Origin: an uncultured Pelagibacteraceae bacterium | Lineage (GTDB): Bacteria; Pseudomonadota; Alphaproteobacteria; Pelagibacterales; Pelagibacteraceae | Assembly: GCA_902635845.1 (NCBI GenBank) | Contig: CACPPK010000003.1 | Coordinates: forward strand, 1 to 64,000 | Length of the DNA stretch: 64,000 bases | Reading direction: 5' to 3' | Part shown: positions 1 through 11,362 of the stretch, in pieces | How the letters are laid out: each line of letters begins with the position of its first letter | Numbering within the stretch: the first letter of the stretch is position 1 | Notes under the pieces: model-generated | What the model was told of the DNA's origin: nothing | Database searches by the model: none | What the model saw: only the letters and a program-made list of their open reading frames with translations | Position numbers and translations under genes: made by a program

Positions 1-1033
1 TGTTCAAACCACTAAATTTTAAATATTCTGAGCTTTTAGAAAGGTTTTTAGGGCTTTTGAATAAATAAAATTTATTGAAAATTTTATTTTTGATCAGGGA
101 ATTAGTTAAATCATTTCCACCCTCTATTAATAAATTCCTACATCCAAAATTATATAATTTTTTTAAAATTTCTCTAATATCAAATCTGTTATCTCTATCA
201 ACTTTGGATTTAATAAGAATAATGCTTTTTCTTTTTCTTTTAAATTTAGAAATTTTTGATTTATCAGCTTTATTATAAAAAATTAAAGTATTTTTGTTAT
301 TAGAGGATTTAATTATATAACTGTTTATTTTTGAATTTAGATTATTATCTAAAATAATTCTTTTTGGAGAAAATTTTTCTAAACCTTTCAAACGACAGTT
401 TAATTTTGGATTGTCTTTATTTAGTGTTTTGTATGTGATCATCAAACTATCATTTTTATATCTCAATAGATGAGTAAAGTGATCAGAATAAGAATTAGTA
501 ATTTTTTTTTGGATCTTGCTGTAAATAATATTATTTTTTGAAATAGCAATTTTGCCGGTAACGAAGGGTAATTTTTTCTTTCTATTAAAAAAATAAGGTA
601 AATAAAAACTTTCAATTTTGTTTTTTAATAAACCTTTTTTTACAATTATTTTTTTTGACTTTAAAATTTTAAAACTTTTATTTCTTACTCTTTTGTCGAT
701 GTCGGTAACAGCATATATAACTTCTGAAATTTTTGATTTTATAATCGCGTCAGTACATGGCGGTGTTAAACCATGATGACAGCATGGTTCTAAAGTAACA
801 TACATTTTTGAGCCTTCTAATTCTTCAAAACTATTTTTAATTGCATTAAATTCAGCATGTGGTCTTCCATTAAATGAAGTTTGACCTATAGAGATTATTT
901 TGTCATTTTTAACAATTACACACCCTACAGAAGGGTTTGATCCAGTGAGGCCATGACGAGATCTAGCCAGATCCAGGGCTATCTCCATGTAAAATTTATC
1001 TTTTAATGTAAATTTATGTTTTTTTGTAGACAT
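1..1033 (-). CDS. ribD: Riboflavin biosynthesis protein RibD (deaminase/reductase), 3' end outside window
   Basis: Open frame from ATG at 1033 running off the left edge; reverse-strand translation includes HAEFNAIK and [15 protein letters not shown] (CDA zinc motif) and LIEGG in the reductase part. Missing from ORF track because it has no stop in the window. Confidence 0.88.
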   Translation of the reverse strand, partial: MSTKKHKFTLKDKFYMEIALDLARSRHGLTGSNPSVGCVIVKNDKIISIGQTSFNGRPHAEFNAIKNSFEELEGSKMYVTLEPCCHHGLTPPCTDAIIKSKISEVIYAVTDIDKRVRNKSFKILKSKKIIVKKGLLKNKIESFYLPYFFNRKKKLPFVTGKIAISKNNIIYSKIQKKITNSYSDHFTHLLRYKNDSLMITYKTLNKDNPKLNCRLKGLEKFSPKRIILDNNLNSKINSYIIKSSNNKNTLIFYNKADKSKISKFKRKRKSIILIKSKVDRDNRFDIREILKKLYNFGCRNLLIEGGNDLTNSLIKNKIFNKFYLFKSPKNLSKSSEYLKFSGLN

Positions 1034-1472
1034 TAAGTTTGTCCACGAATTGCACGAAATCTTTTTCTTCTCTAAAGTTTCTATAAACTGAAGCAAACCT
1101 TACGTAACCAACAGGATCTAAATCCTTTAAACCATCCATAACCATTGTTCCAATTGTATTAGTAGATATTTCACTTTGACCAATTTCTTCTAATGATCTT
1201 GAAACCTGACTTATAAATTTTTCAATTGTTTCGGTGTCTATAGGTCTTTTCTTCAAGGCAATGTAAATAGATTTTGATAGTTTATCTCTATCAAAAACCG
1301 ATTTTCTTCCATTTTTTTTTACTACCATTAATTCTCTATATTGAACTCTTTCAAAAGTTGTAAAACGAGCTCCGCAGGTACAAAGTCTTCTTCTTCTTAT
1401 AGCAGTACCATCTTCTGTTGGTCTAGAGTCGACAACTGAGGTCTCCCCTTTTTTACATATTGAGCAAATCAT
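1014..1472 (-). CDS. nrdR: Transcriptional repressor NrdR
   Basis: [31 protein letters not shown] zinc ribbon plus ATP-cone. Confidence 0.95.
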   Translation of the reverse strand: MICSICKKGETSVVDSRPTEDGTAIRRRRLCTCGARFTTFERVQYRELMVVKKNGRKSVFDRDKLSKSIYIALKKRPIDTETIEKFISQVSRSLEEIGQSEISTNTIGTMVMDGLKDLDPVGYVRFASVYRNFREEKDFVQFVDKLNVYKKT

Positions 1473-1475
1473 TTA

Positions 1476-2783
1476 CTAAAGGTTCTTATATATAGGAAAT
1501 GACGAAGTTAAAGCAATAACTTCATTTTTTACTTCTTTTTCTATTTTACTGTTATCAGAAGGATTTTCTGACAATCCTTTAAGAGTTTTTGTAATTAATT
1601 CACCAACAGTTTTAAATTCACTTAATCCAAAACCACGTGTTGTAGCTGCTTGTGTGCCTAATCTAATACCTGAGGTAATCATTGGTTTTTCCGTATCAAA
1701 AGGAATACCATTTTTATTACAAGTAATATTTGCTCTAGATAAACTTTCAGCTGCAAGATTTCCTTTCACATTATAAGGCCTTAAATCTACTAACATCAAA
1801 TGAGTATCCGTTCCATCCGAATAAATTTTAAATCCATTATTTTTTAAAGTTTCCGCAAGCATCTTGGCGTTTGCTAGAACAGATTTAATATAATTTTGAA
1901 ATTCTGGTTGTAATGCCTCTAAAAATCCAGCAGCCTTGGCTGCAATAATATGCATCAAGGGTCCACCTTGATAACCAGGAAAGACTGCTGTATTAAATTT
2001 TTTAGCAAGATCTTCGTGATTAGTTAAAATTATACCACCTCTTGCACTTCTAAATACTTTGTGTGTAGTTGATGTAACAACATGTGCATAATCACAAGGA
2101 TTAGGATAACCTTTACCTGCAACCAAACCTGAGAAATGTGCCATATCAACCATTAAATATGCGCCAACTTTATCTGCAATCTCTCTAAATCTCTTGAAGT
2201 CAATTACTCTAGAATAAGCACTTCCACCAGCTATTATTAGTTTAGGTTTATGCTCTAAAGCAAGTTTTTCAACATTATCATAGTCAATTAGTTCTGACTC
2301 TTTATCAACATCATAACCTATTGCGTTAAACCATTTACCAGACATTGAAATTTTTAATCCGTGAGTTATATGACCACCTGAATTTAAACTCATACCCATG
2401 AATGTGTCTCCTGGACTTAGCAATGCTAAAAATACCGCGCCATTTGCCTGAGCACCTGAATGTGGTTGTGCGTTTGCAAATTTACAATTAAATAATTTTT
2501 TTAATCTTTCAATTGCTAGGTTTTCTGCAACATCAACATGTTCACAACCATTGTAATATCTTTTACCAGGATAACCTTCTGCATATTTATTTGTTAAAAC
2601 TGAACCTTGTGCTTCTAATACCGCTTGAGAAACTATATTTTCAGAAGCGATTAGTTCTATATGCTGTTGTTGTCTGATTAATTCATCCTTAATTGCTTTA
2701 TAAAGTTCTGGATCTTTTACAGATAAACTGTCCTCAAAGAAGCTTTTATAACTATCATTTAAATAATTTTTTTCACTGGACAT
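1476..2783 (-). CDS. glyA: Serine hydroxymethyltransferase
   Basis: [38 protein letters not shown] (PLP lysine). Confidence 0.97.
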   Translation of the reverse strand: MSSEKNYLNDSYKSFFEDSLSVKDPELYKAIKDELIRQQQHIELIASENIVSQAVLEAQGSVLTNKYAEGYPGKRYYNGCEHVDVAENLAIERLKKLFNCKFANAQPHSGAQANGAVFLALLSPGDTFMGMSLNSGGHITHGLKISMSGKWFNAIGYDVDKESELIDYDNVEKLALEHKPKLIIAGGSAYSRVIDFKRFREIADKVGAYLMVDMAHFSGLVAGKGYPNPCDYAHVVTSTTHKVFRSARGGIILTNHEDLAKKFNTAVFPGYQGGPLMHIIAAKAAGFLEALQPEFQNYIKSVLANAKMLAETLKNNGFKIYSDGTDTHLMLVDLRPYNVKGNLAAESLSRANITCNKNGIPFDTEKPMITSGIRLGTQAATTRGFGLSEFKTVGELITKTLKGLSENPSDNSKIEKEVKNEVIALTSSFPIYKNL

Positions 2784-2785
2784 AA

Positions 2786-3211
2786 TTATATTTTTTTAAC
2801 TCTTTTTAAGTGTCTCCCACCATCAAATTTAGTATTTAAAAAAACACCTATAAACCTTAAAGCATTTTTTTTGGATATCAATCTTGAACCTAATGTAATG
2901 ATGTTTGCATCATTATGCAATCTGGATAATTTTGTTGATTTTAGATTAAAACATTGGGCTGCACGTACATTTTTATGCTTATTTGCCGCAATATTCATAC
3001 CAGTACCAGATCCACATACTAAAATGCCAACATTGTTCTTACTTAACTTAACTCTTCTAGCTACTTTATGTGCATAGTCAGGATAGTCGACCCTGTTATC
3101 ATTTTTAGGACCCAGATCCACAAATTTTACTTTTTTATTTCTTAAATAAAGTTTGATTGTTTCTTTTAATTTAAATCCAGCGTGATCCGATGAAATAAAT
3201 ATTTTTTTCAA
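2786..3211 (-). CDS. rpiB: Ribose-5-phosphate isomerase B
   Basis: [32 protein letters not shown]. Confidence 0.93.
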   Translation of the reverse strand: MKKIFISSDHAGFKLKETIKLYLRNKKVKFVDLGPKNDNRVDYPDYAHKVARRVKLSKNNVGILVCGSGTGMNIAANKHKNVRAAQCFNLKSTKLSRLHNDANIITLGSRLISKKNALRFIGVFLNTKFDGGRHLKRVKKI

Positions 3212-3212
3212 A

Positions 3213-3851
3213 TTAATTAAATTTGTAATCTAAAACACAAGCAACTAAATGTATTCTGTTTTCTTCTCCACCATTGAATGCATTGTGATACTTGGTGTTA
3301 TTTGTAATCCAAACAGAACCATCAGCAGGCATATGTTTTGCTACATTATCAATAACCATGATGCAGCCGGGGTTAGTAATTATGGGTATATGTAATCTCG
3401 GTTCAGGGTCTCTGTGCCAACTTAATGTTGATCTTGGTTCTTTTAAAAGAATTCTTACTCTTCCAAGTTTATATTTAGATGACAAAGTATCATATACTTC
3501 TTTAAAATAAGTATTTTCATAATCTTTTATAAATTCTGAATAAAGAGACTCATCTAAAGACTCATCTCTAACAACTTCTTTCCCTGATTTATCAGGTTTG
3601 GTCCAATATACTCCCCTAGCCTTGTTACCTTTAATAGAATCTGGATCACCAGGTATTTGGGTTAATGATATTGCTCCAAAATGAGTTACACCAGCATCTT
3701 CGAATTTTTTAATTTTTACTATTTGTTGATAGGCCTCTTGTAATTTTTCAATATCAAATTTGATTTCTTGCTTTTGGAAATCACTAAAGTCTAAAATCCT
3801 ATCTTCTTTTTTAATATTTAAGTCTATTACTTTTGAATTTTCTATCGTCAT
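3213..3851 (-). CDS. 2OG-Fe(II) oxygenase / aspartyl-asparaginyl beta-hydroxylase-like protein
   Basis: WHRDPEPRLHIPI (HxD) and distal NRIHLVACV histidine. Confidence 0.65.
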   Translation of the reverse strand: MTIENSKVIDLNIKKEDRILDFSDFQKQEIKFDIEKLQEAYQQIVKIKKFEDAGVTHFGAISLTQIPGDPDSIKGNKARGVYWTKPDKSGKEVVRDESLDESLYSEFIKDYENTYFKEVYDTLSSKYKLGRVRILLKEPRSTLSWHRDPEPRLHIPIITNPGCIMVIDNVAKHMPADGSVWITNNTKYHNAFNGGEENRIHLVACVLDYKFN

Positions 3852-3924
3852 CCTGATTGCTTTCTACCCTTTTTTTTGTATATGTGTATATTACATTTGT
3901 CGCAATTTAAAAGTAAATTAAAAC

Positions 3925-4914
3925 ATGATTATAGGTAAATATCCCAGTCTTAGACTTAGAAGAAGTAGAAAAGAATCTTGGTCAAGAAGACTGATCCAAG
4001 AAAATACTTTAAGTCCAAACGACTTTATATTACCTATTTTTTTGATTGACGGAACTAATAAACGGCAAGCGATTTCATCTATGCCTGGAGTTTATAGGTA
4101 TACTATAAATAGATTGAGTCAAATTGTAGATAGAGCATTAAAAAAAAAGATACCAATGGTTGCACTATTTCCAAAAACCCAAAATGCTCACAAAGACGAA
4201 TTGGGAACAGAATCACTTAATGAAAAAAATTTAGTTTGTAAAGCAATCCGAGAAATAAAAAAAAGATACAAAAATCAAATCGGTATAATGTGCGATGTAG
4301 CTTTAGATCCTTACACATCACATGGTCATGATGGTTTGATCAAGTCTAACACTATATTAAATGACGAAACAATTGAGGTTTTGATCAATCAGTCATTACT
4401 TCAAGCAGAGATGGGTTGTGATATACTGGCTCCTTCAGACATGATGGATGGCAGAATAGGAAAAATAAGAAAAGCTTTAGATAAAAATAAATTCCAAAAC
4501 GTTCAAATATTATCGTACGCTGCAAAATATGCCTCAAGCTTTTATGGACCTTTTAGAGATGCAGTCGGATCTAAAGGTTCGTTAAAAGGAGACAAAAAAA
4601 CTTATCAGATGGATTATAGAAATTCTGATGAAGCTTTAAGAGAAGTTGCATTAGATATTAAAGAAGGTGCTGATATGGTAATGGTTAAACCAGGTATGCC
4701 CTACTTAGACATAATAAAATCAATTAAAGAAAAATTTAAATTACCTGTATTTGCCTATCAGGTATCAGGAGAATACAGCTTAATTGAAACAGCTATAACG
4801 AAAAAATTAATTAATAAAGATGCTATATATGAAAGCTTAGTTGCTTTTAAGAGAGCTGGTGCCAATGCTATAGTAAGTTATTACGCTGATAGAATTGATA
4901 AAATAATAAAATAA
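3925..4914 (+). CDS. hemB: Delta-aminolevulinic acid dehydratase
   Basis: RLRRSRKESWSRRLIQEN, DVALDPYTSHGHDG, MVKPGMPYLDII. Confidence 0.96.
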   Translation: MIIGKYPSLRLRRSRKESWSRRLIQENTLSPNDFILPIFLIDGTNKRQAISSMPGVYRYTINRLSQIVDRALKKKIPMVALFPKTQNAHKDELGTESLNEKNLVCKAIREIKKRYKNQIGIMCDVALDPYTSHGHDGLIKSNTILNDETIEVLINQSLLQAEMGCDILAPSDMMDGRIGKIRKALDKNKFQNVQILSYAAKYASSFYGPFRDAVGSKGSLKGDKKTYQMDYRNSDEALREVALDIKEGADMVMVKPGMPYLDIIKSIKEKFKLPVFAYQVSGEYSLIETAITKKLINKDAIYESLVAFKRAGANAIVSYYADRIDKIIK

Positions 4915-5595
4915 TTATTTTAACGTATTTAAAAATAGTAACCTGCTATTTGGATAATTTAAATTATTTGGTCTTAATATAGTTTTATCCAAATAATCAC
5001 CTACTAATTTCAAACCACTCAATAAAGTGCTAAGATCGTTAACTTCTATATCTCTTTCAATCAAAAAATTAGGTATATATTTTTTTTCATTTAAAGAATT
5101 AGCGTAATATACAGTTTTGTTACCTTCTAAATCTTTTTTAACTAAATTTTCAAGATCTAACTCATATCCTAATATTTTAAGTAACTCTAATTCCCAAAAT
5201 ATATATTTTTTTAACCAATCTTTTTCTTTTAAAATTAAAAATAAATTTTGAATTATATTATAAACTTTACTATTAGATTGGAACTCTGCTGTTAATATTT
5301 TAATCAAATTCATTGCAGATGTAATACAAGACAATTTTTGTTTATGATCAAAATATAATGGAGTATAGGCATTTAAAATTTCAATTTTAAAATAACCAAT
5401 TTTTTTATCATTTTTTGAATTGTAATTTAGGTGAAGTTTATTACCAATTTGAAGATAATTTTTTATTTTTTTTGAGGTACCTCCAAATATAATTCCTGAT
5501 ATTTTTCCTTTATCTTTAGTAAATAATTCTGCTATTAATGAATTTTCATTATATTTGGTTTTACTTAATAAAAATCCTTTGTCTGACCAATTCAT
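4915..5595 (-). CDS. recO: DNA repair protein RecO
   Basis: RecO-like N-terminus (DKGFLLSKTKYNENSLIAELFTKDKGKISGIIFGG), position before rnc. Confidence 0.85.
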   Translation of the reverse strand: MNWSDKGFLLSKTKYNENSLIAELFTKDKGKISGIIFGGTSKKIKNYLQIGNKLHLNYNSKNDKKIGYFKIEILNAYTPLYFDHKQKLSCITSAMNLIKILTAEFQSNSKVYNIIQNLFLILKEKDWLKKYIFWELELLKILGYELDLENLVKKDLEGNKTVYYANSLNEKKYIPNFLIERDIEVNDLSTLLSGLKLVGDYLDKTILRPNNLNYPNSRLLFLNTLK

Positions 5596-6260
5596 TTTTT
5601 ATTTGTATTTTTTAAACATTCTATAGCAGCATTTTGTTCAGCTTCTTTCTTTGATTTTCCAGTAGCTATGAAATATTTTGTATTGGGCAATTTTACTCCA
5701 ACTTTGAATATAGGTTTGTGTCTTGGACCTGTATTTGAAATTAATTTATAAGTAGGTAATTTTTTAAAATTTTTTAAAGTTAGTTCCTGTAACTTTGTTT
5801 TTGCATCTATTTCTGTTACTACACTTTTTTCAATATGATCTTGCCACAAATTTAAAATTGTTTTTTCAACAATTGCAAAACCTTTATCAAGATATATAGC
5901 ACCAATTAATGCTTCACAGCTATCAGATATAATTTTGTCCTCAATTTTTATTTTTTTATTGTTGGGATTAAATGTTTTAATGTAATTAGATAAATTGATT
6001 TTTTTTGCTATATCCAAACAAGTTTTTTTATTCACTAGGGATGCAAATTTTTTATCAAGAATACCCTCTTTTTCTTCAGGATAAATTTCTAAAAGCTTTT
6101 TTGCTATCACCAAGCCAAGAACTCTATCACCCAGAAACTCTATCTTTTCATTATTTTCATTTGGATTAAAGCTTTTATGTGTGAGGGCTTGAATAATTAG
6201 ATCTTTATTTTTAAATTTTAAATCAATTTTTTTTTCTAAACTTTGATAATTAATTTTCAT
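5592..6260 (-). CDS. rnc: Ribonuclease III
   Basis: NEKIEFLGDRVLGLVIA signature, dsRBD C-terminus. Confidence 0.95.
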   Translation of the reverse strand: MKINYQSLEKKIDLKFKNKDLIIQALTHKSFNPNENNEKIEFLGDRVLGLVIAKKLLEIYPEEKEGILDKKFASLVNKKTCLDIAKKINLSNYIKTFNPNNKKIKIEDKIISDSCEALIGAIYLDKGFAIVEKTILNLWQDHIEKSVVTEIDAKTKLQELTLKNFKKLPTYKLISNTGPRHKPIFKVGVKLPNTKYFIATGKSKKEAEQNAAIECLKNTNKK

Positions 6261-6997
6261 TAATTAATTTTATTAAATGTTCTATTAAATCTTATTGACT
6301 TATGCCATTTCCAAAATTCTATAAAATTTCCAATTTTTTTATCAGAAGAAAAAAATATAAATTGAGCTTTTCCTACTAAATTATCTTTATGCACGTACCC
6401 TACACTTGTTAAATACCTGCTATCTTTAGAACAATCCCTGTTGTCCCCTAAAAAGAAATAATGATCTTTAGGTACGGTAAATGTATCAGAATTTTGATAG
6501 GTATAATCTTTTAGATAAACAGTATGAAACTTTTTTCCATTTGAAAGCTTTTCCTCAAACCTATAGACATCAATACTTTTGTCTCCACAGAAAATAGTAG
6601 TTTTGTTATTAATTTTAGATTTCAGAATTTCAGAATTATTTAAATATAAATTAGAGTCTATAAACTGAATTTTATCACCAGGTAAACCAATTAGTCTTTT
6701 AATGTAGTCTGTTCTATTATCTGCGGGAGTTTTAAACACAATCACATCACCCCTTTCAGGAGCACTAAACATAATTCTTTTGTTTAATATTGGGGGGCTA
6801 AAAGGAAATGAATGCTTACTATAACCATAGGTATATTTGGTTACAAATAATCTATCACCTACTAATAAAGTAGGTTCCATGGATGAGGATGGAATATAAA
6901 ATGGTTGTATTAAAAGCGATCTAATTATAACTGCAATTATTAATGCATAAATTAAAGTTTTTATATTTTCTGAAAAAAAATTTTTATCTAATTTCAT
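6260..6997 (-). CDS. lepB: Signal peptidase I
   Basis: IPSSSMEPTLLVGDRLFV, YIKRLIGLPGD, FFLGDNRDCSKDSR. Confidence 0.96.
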   Translation of the reverse strand: MKLDKNFFSENIKTLIYALIIAVIIRSLLIQPFYIPSSSMEPTLLVGDRLFVTKYTYGYSKHSFPFSPPILNKRIMFSAPERGDVIVFKTPADNRTDYIKRLIGLPGDKIQFIDSNLYLNNSEILKSKINNKTTIFCGDKSIDVYRFEEKLSNGKKFHTVYLKDYTYQNSDTFTVPKDHYFFLGDNRDCSKDSRYLTSVGYVHKDNLVGKAQFIFFSSDKKIGNFIEFWKWHKSIRFNRTFNKIN

Positions 6998-7380
6998 GAT
7001 GTTTGAATAATTGCAAATGCTGTTGAGTATTTTTTTTCATCTGAAATCGATAGAAAACATTTATAATTTTTGATTTTAAAATTTTTTTGTATAATTTTTG
7101 TAATTTTTTTATTTTTAACATAATAAGGCTTTCCCATTTTATCATTAACAACTTCTATATCTTTAAAATTTAAATTCATACGAAAACCTGTGCCAAGAGC
7201 TTTAGAAAATGCTTCTTTTGCGGCAAATCTCTTCGAAAAATAAGCTACTTTATTGTTTACTGCATTAGATTGTTTTAATTCTTTAGATGAGTAAATTCTT
7301 TTTTTAAATAAATGATTTTTAATCAATTTTTGAATTCTTTTATTTTCAACAATATCAACTCCAATGCCTAGAATTTTCAT
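6994..7380 (-). CDS. acpS: Holo-[acyl-carrier-protein] synthase
   Basis: GIGVDIVENKRI, FAAKEAFSKALGTG. Confidence 0.95.
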   Translation of the reverse strand: MKILGIGVDIVENKRIQKLIKNHLFKKRIYSSKELKQSNAVNNKVAYFSKRFAAKEAFSKALGTGFRMNLNFKDIEVVNDKMGKPYYVKNKKITKIIQKNFKIKNYKCFLSISDEKKYSTAFAIIQTS

Positions 7381-8100
7381 TTAATTTTTTATAATTTTTT
7401 TAAAGTTTTTAATTACTTTTGAAAGTCCATCAAATATTGACTCTCCAATTATAAAATGTCCTATATTATACTCTTCAATATCTATTATTTTTGTTAACAT
7501 TTTGGTGGTTTTATAGTCTAAACCATGACCAGCATGAATTTCTAAATTTAAACTTGATGCTAATTTTGCACTTTTTTTTATTCTGTTTAATTCACTAGTA
7601 TAATTTTTTTTTGATTTAACTAGGTTTGCTAATTTTCCAGTATGTATCTCAATGCAATCAGCATTTAATTTTTTAGCAAGTCTAATATCAATTGTAGATG
7701 GATTAATGAATAAACTTGTTCTTATCTTTGCTTTTTTAAATTTTTTAATTATTTTCTTTAATTGATTAAGATTGTTTTTTATATTTAAACCTCCCTCAGT
7801 AGTAATTTCTTTTCTATTTTCTGGAACTAAACAAATAAAACTTGGTTTTATCTTAAGTGCTTTATTAACAATTTCTTTGTTCATAGAAATTTCAAGGTTT
7901 ACAGGTACATTTCTTAAACCACAGATTTTTTTGGCATCAAAATCATTTATATGTCTTCTATCTTCTCTTAAATGAATTGTTACAGAGTCGGCTCCATAGC
8001 TAATAACTTTTTTAGCTGCGTATAGTGGATTAGGATGTTTCTCTCCACGAGCATTTCGTAAAGTTGCAATATGATCTATATTTACACCTAACCTTTTCAC
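7381..8100 (-). CDS. pdxJ: Pyridoxine 5'-phosphate synthase
   Basis: LGVNIDHIATLRNARG, SVTIHLREDRRHI, EIHAGHGLDY. Confidence 0.96.
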   Translation of the reverse strand: MKRLGVNIDHIATLRNARGEKHPNPLYAAKKVISYGADSVTIHLREDRRHINDFDAKKICGLRNVPVNLEISMNKEIVNKALKIKPSFICLVPENRKEITTEGGLNIKNNLNQLKKIIKKFKKAKIRTSLFINPSTIDIRLAKKLNADCIEIHTGKLANLVKSKKNYTSELNRIKKSAKLASSLNLEIHAGHGLDYKTTKMLTKIIDIEEYNIGHFIIGESIFDGLSKVIKNFKKIIKN

Positions 8101-8684
8101 TTAATAAATCTGCTTCCTGGGGTTGTTATTGGTATAGATTTAAGCTCTGGTGGTAATTTATTCGCTTTATAAGTTGGAACATCAATTTTTAAATGAGATG
8201 TTATTCTGGTTTTTATTTTTAATGATTGTTTTGTTGATCGATCAATAATAGATGCAAATCCAATTAACTTTGCTTTTGATTTTTTAATCAATTTATCACA
8301 CTCCAAACTTGATTTTCCTGTAGTGATTACATCTTCTATAATTAATACTCTTGCTCCTTTTTTAATATTGAATCCTCTTCTCAGAGTAAATTTACCATTT
8401 ACTCTTTCACAAAAAATTGTTTCTTTTTTAAGCAATTTTCCAATTTCATATCCAATAATTACTCCTCCCATTGCAGGAGCTAGTATTAAATCAATTTTTT
8501 TAAATTTTTTTTTAATTTTATTTGCTAAAGATTTACAAATTTTATCGGCTAAATTAGGGAAACTTAAGAGTTTTGCACACTGAATATATTTTGAAGAATG
8601 TAGACCTGATGATAGAACAAAGTGACCTTCTAATAATGCATTAGTTTTTTTTAAAATATTTAAGGATTTTTTGTGTGAAAGCAT
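8097..8684 (-). CDS. pyrE: Orotate phosphoribosyltransferase
   Basis: GHFVLSSGLHSSKYIQCAKLL, VLIIEDVITTGKSS. Confidence 0.93.
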   Translation of the reverse strand: MLSHKKSLNILKKTNALLEGHFVLSSGLHSSKYIQCAKLLSFPNLADKICKSLANKIKKKFKKIDLILAPAMGGVIIGYEIGKLLKKETIFCERVNGKFTLRRGFNIKKGARVLIIEDVITTGKSSLECDKLIKKSKAKLIGFASIIDRSTKQSLKIKTRITSHLKIDVPTYKANKLPPELKSIPITTPGSRFIK

Positions 8685-10386
8685 TTCTTTTTTCTTCGTG
8701 TCTAATTATCTTAAATTTTATACTCTTTTGTTTTAGCTCTGCAATAAAATTAGTAAAATTCTTAAGGTTTCTAATAATTAATTTAAATTTAAAATTAATA
8801 TAATTGGGATTTTTACCAACCATTTCTAAGCTCGATATATTTAATTTATGACTTCCAATGAGTGAGCTTATATCTCCCAATTGACCTGGCTTATCAGGTA
8901 ATGACATCCATAGAGTGGTATTGTATTTTTTTGTTTTTTCCTCTTTTTGCTCTCCTTTATCATGCCAATATCTCCTTATTGCTGCTCTAGCTTTACCTGT
9001 TTTAGTTGTTGGTATCCAGTGAAGTGACGGTGAATTATTTTTAGATGTTATAATATTTACTCGATCACCATTTCTTAAAATAGTTTGTAATTCACTTTTG
9101 TTTCCATTAATTTCACAACCAACTGCTGAATTACCAATTTTAGTATGAACAGCATATGCAAAATCTATAGCAGTTGCGTCTTTAGGTAATTTTATAACTG
9201 AACCTTTTGGTGTAAAACAAAATACGTTTTCTTGAAACATTTGTAGTTTTGTATACTCATATGAATCTTCAGGGTTTTCATTTTTTTCTATAATCTCAAC
9301 AAGATCTTTTAACCAATCATACTCCTTCCAACTTAAAGAATTAAATTTTTCAGAGGATTTATACTGCCAATGAGATGCAACACCTCTTTCTGCAAATTCG
9401 TGCATTTCATGTGTTCTAATTTGAATTTCTATTGGTTTTTTATTTGAACCAATTACAGAAGTATGAATAGATTTATAACCATTGATTTTTGGAGATGAAA
9501 TATAATCTTTAAATTTTCCCGGTATACAATTCCATTTTTTATGAAAAATCCCGAGAGTTTTGTAACAATCGTCTACGTTTTTTAAAATTATCCTAAATCC
9601 AATAATGTCTGTTATTTGTTCAAGTGAAACTCTTTTTTTTTGAACCTTTCTCCAAATTGAAAAAGGTGTTTTTTCTCTGCCATGAATCTCTGCATTAATC
9701 TCATTATCATTCAATATTTCACTTAACTCAAAAGATTGTTCTTCAAATAAATCTTTTCTATCCAATTTTATTTCATCAAGTCTTTTTTTAATTAATTTTC
9801 TTGCATCATTATTTAAAATTTCAAAAGATAAATCCTCAAGTTCGTCTCTTATTCTATGCATTCCCATTCTATCAGCTAATGGGGCATAAATTTCCATAGT
9901 TTCTTGAGCTATCCTTTTTCTTTTTTCTTCTTTTGTAATTGCTTTAATGGTCCTCATATTATGAAGTCTATCAGCAATTTTCACTAACAGAACTCTAATG
10001 TCTTTTGATGTTGCTAAAATTAATTTTCTGAAATTTTCAACTTTAGAATTAGCTCCAGCTGAATTTTCAAATGCTGAAATTTTAGTTACTCCATCAACTA
10101 AATCAGCAACCTCATCTCCAAATTCTTGTTTAATAGTCTCATACGTTGCAAAAGTATCTTCTATAGTGTCATGCAATAAGCCTGTTGTAATTGTAGCGCT
10201 ATCTAATTTTAATTCAGTTAAAATATTTGCAACCTCAATTGGGTGAACAGAATAAGGATCACCAGAAGCTCTTTTTTGACTCTTATGTGCTTTAACAGCA
10301 AAATTATATGCTTTATCTAATTTTTCAGGGTTAAGAAATTTATTGTAATCCTTAACTTTATTTATAAGTTCATTTGAATTAAGCAT
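8641..10386 (-). CDS. spoT: Bifunctional (p)ppGpp synthetase/hydrolase, RSH family
   Basis: HD motif LLHDTIEDT, synthetase motif GYKSIHTSV, TGS domain CFTPKGSVIKLPKDATAIDFAYAVHT, ACT-like end. Confidence 0.94.
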   Translation of the reverse strand: MLNSNELINKVKDYNKFLNPEKLDKAYNFAVKAHKSQKRASGDPYSVHPIEVANILTELKLDSATITTGLLHDTIEDTFATYETIKQEFGDEVADLVDGVTKISAFENSAGANSKVENFRKLILATSKDIRVLLVKIADRLHNMRTIKAITKEEKRKRIAQETMEIYAPLADRMGMHRIRDELEDLSFEILNNDARKLIKKRLDEIKLDRKDLFEEQSFELSEILNDNEINAEIHGREKTPFSIWRKVQKKRVSLEQITDIIGFRIILKNVDDCYKTLGIFHKKWNCIPGKFKDYISSPKINGYKSIHTSVIGSNKKPIEIQIRTHEMHEFAERGVASHWQYKSSEKFNSLSWKEYDWLKDLVEIIEKNENPEDSYEYTKLQMFQENVFCFTPKGSVIKLPKDATAIDFAYAVHTKIGNSAVGCEINGNKSELQTILRNGDRVNIITSKNNSPSLHWIPTTKTGKARAAIRRYWHDKGEQKEEKTKKYNTTLWMSLPDKPGQLGDISSLIGSHKLNISSLEMVGKNPNYINFKFKLIIRNLKNFTNFIAELKQKSIKFKIIRHEEKRNAFTQKILKYFKKN

Positions 10387-10407
10387 GATTGATATTATAC
10401 CATTAAA

Positions 10408-10986
10408 TCAAATTTGTTTAATAGATCTAATGTCTCTATAAGGAAGCAGAGAAATCAAGGTTTTAACATCAATTTGCTTATAGGGATGGATCCAATTTTT
10501 TTGAATCTCAAATAATGGAAATAATACAAAGTTTCTTTTGTGCATCATTTTGTGAGGTAAATTAATTTTAGAATTTTTTTTCGATACCAATTTATTAAAA
10601 TCGATTATATCTAAATCACATGTGCGAGGAGCATTTTTTTTTGCTTTTTTTCTACCTAATTGAATTTCTATAGTCTTACAAATTTTTAATAGTTCTTGAG
10701 GATTGTAATAGCATTTTAATTTTAAAATTATATTTAAGAATCTAGGCTTTCTTGGATCAGGCCAGGAAGGGGTTTCATAATAACTAGATACCGAGAGAAC
10801 ATCTAAGTTATGTTCTGCTAATAAAAATTTTGCTTTTTCTATATTTGTTTTTCTTTGACCTAAATTTGAACCTATTCCTAAAAAAACAATTTTAGCTTGA
10901 TTTTCTAATATATCTTGCCTTTTCACGGTTCCAATCTCTACTTTTTTTTGTTGCTCTTTTATCATATTGCTTTTTGCCTTTTGCAA
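10408..10986 (-). CDS. folK: HPPK (2-amino-4-hydroxy-6-hydroxymethyldihydropteridine pyrophosphokinase); start uncertain
   Basis: [44 protein letters not shown]. Confidence 0.92.
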   Translation of the reverse strand: MQKAKSNMIKEQQKKVEIGTVKRQDILENQAKIVFLGIGSNLGQRKTNIEKAKFLLAEHNLDVLSVSSYYETPSWPDPRKPRFLNIILKLKCYYNPQELLKICKTIEIQLGRKKAKKNAPRTCDLDIIDFNKLVSKKNSKINLPHKMMHKRNFVLFPLFEIQKNWIHPYKQIDVKTLISLLPYRDIRSIKQI

Positions 10987-11362
10987 CAGCTAGTTCTATT
11001 TTAGCCTTTCCTTTTTTAAAATACATTTTCGTTGGAACTAATGTGAAACCATCTCTTTGCATTTTACCTATCAATTTATTTATTTCTTTTTTATTAAGTA
11101 GCAATTTTCTATCATCTGTTGGATTATGATTAGAGTAACTGGCTTGCTTGTATGGCGATATATGTGAATTAATTAAAACAATTTCACCTCCCTTTTCAAC
11201 AGCATAAGACTCAGCGATATTAACCTTGCCCTCTCTTACTGATTTAATCTCTGATCCCTTTAAAACAATTCCAGCTTCAAAAATATCTTCAAAAAAATAG
11301 TTAAAACTAGCTTTTCTGTTTAAACAAATCATTTTCAAACCAGGATTGGTTTTTTTGTTCAT
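10892..11362 (-). CDS. smpB: SsrA-binding protein SmpB
   Basis: [25 protein letters not shown]-terminal [21 protein letters not shown]. Confidence 0.96.
   Translation of the reverse strand: MNKKTNPGLKMICLNRKASFNYFFEDIFEAGIVLKGSEIKSVREGKVNIAESYAVEKGGEIVLINSHISPYKQASYSNHNPTDDRKLLLNKKEINKLIGKMQRDGFTLVPTKMYFKKGKAKIELAVAKGKKQYDKRATKKSRDWNREKARYIRKSS

Noticed and set aside
75-278. 67-aa plus-strand ORF
   Set aside because: Antisense to ribD, whose frame is open and carries conserved motifs; low-complexity translation.
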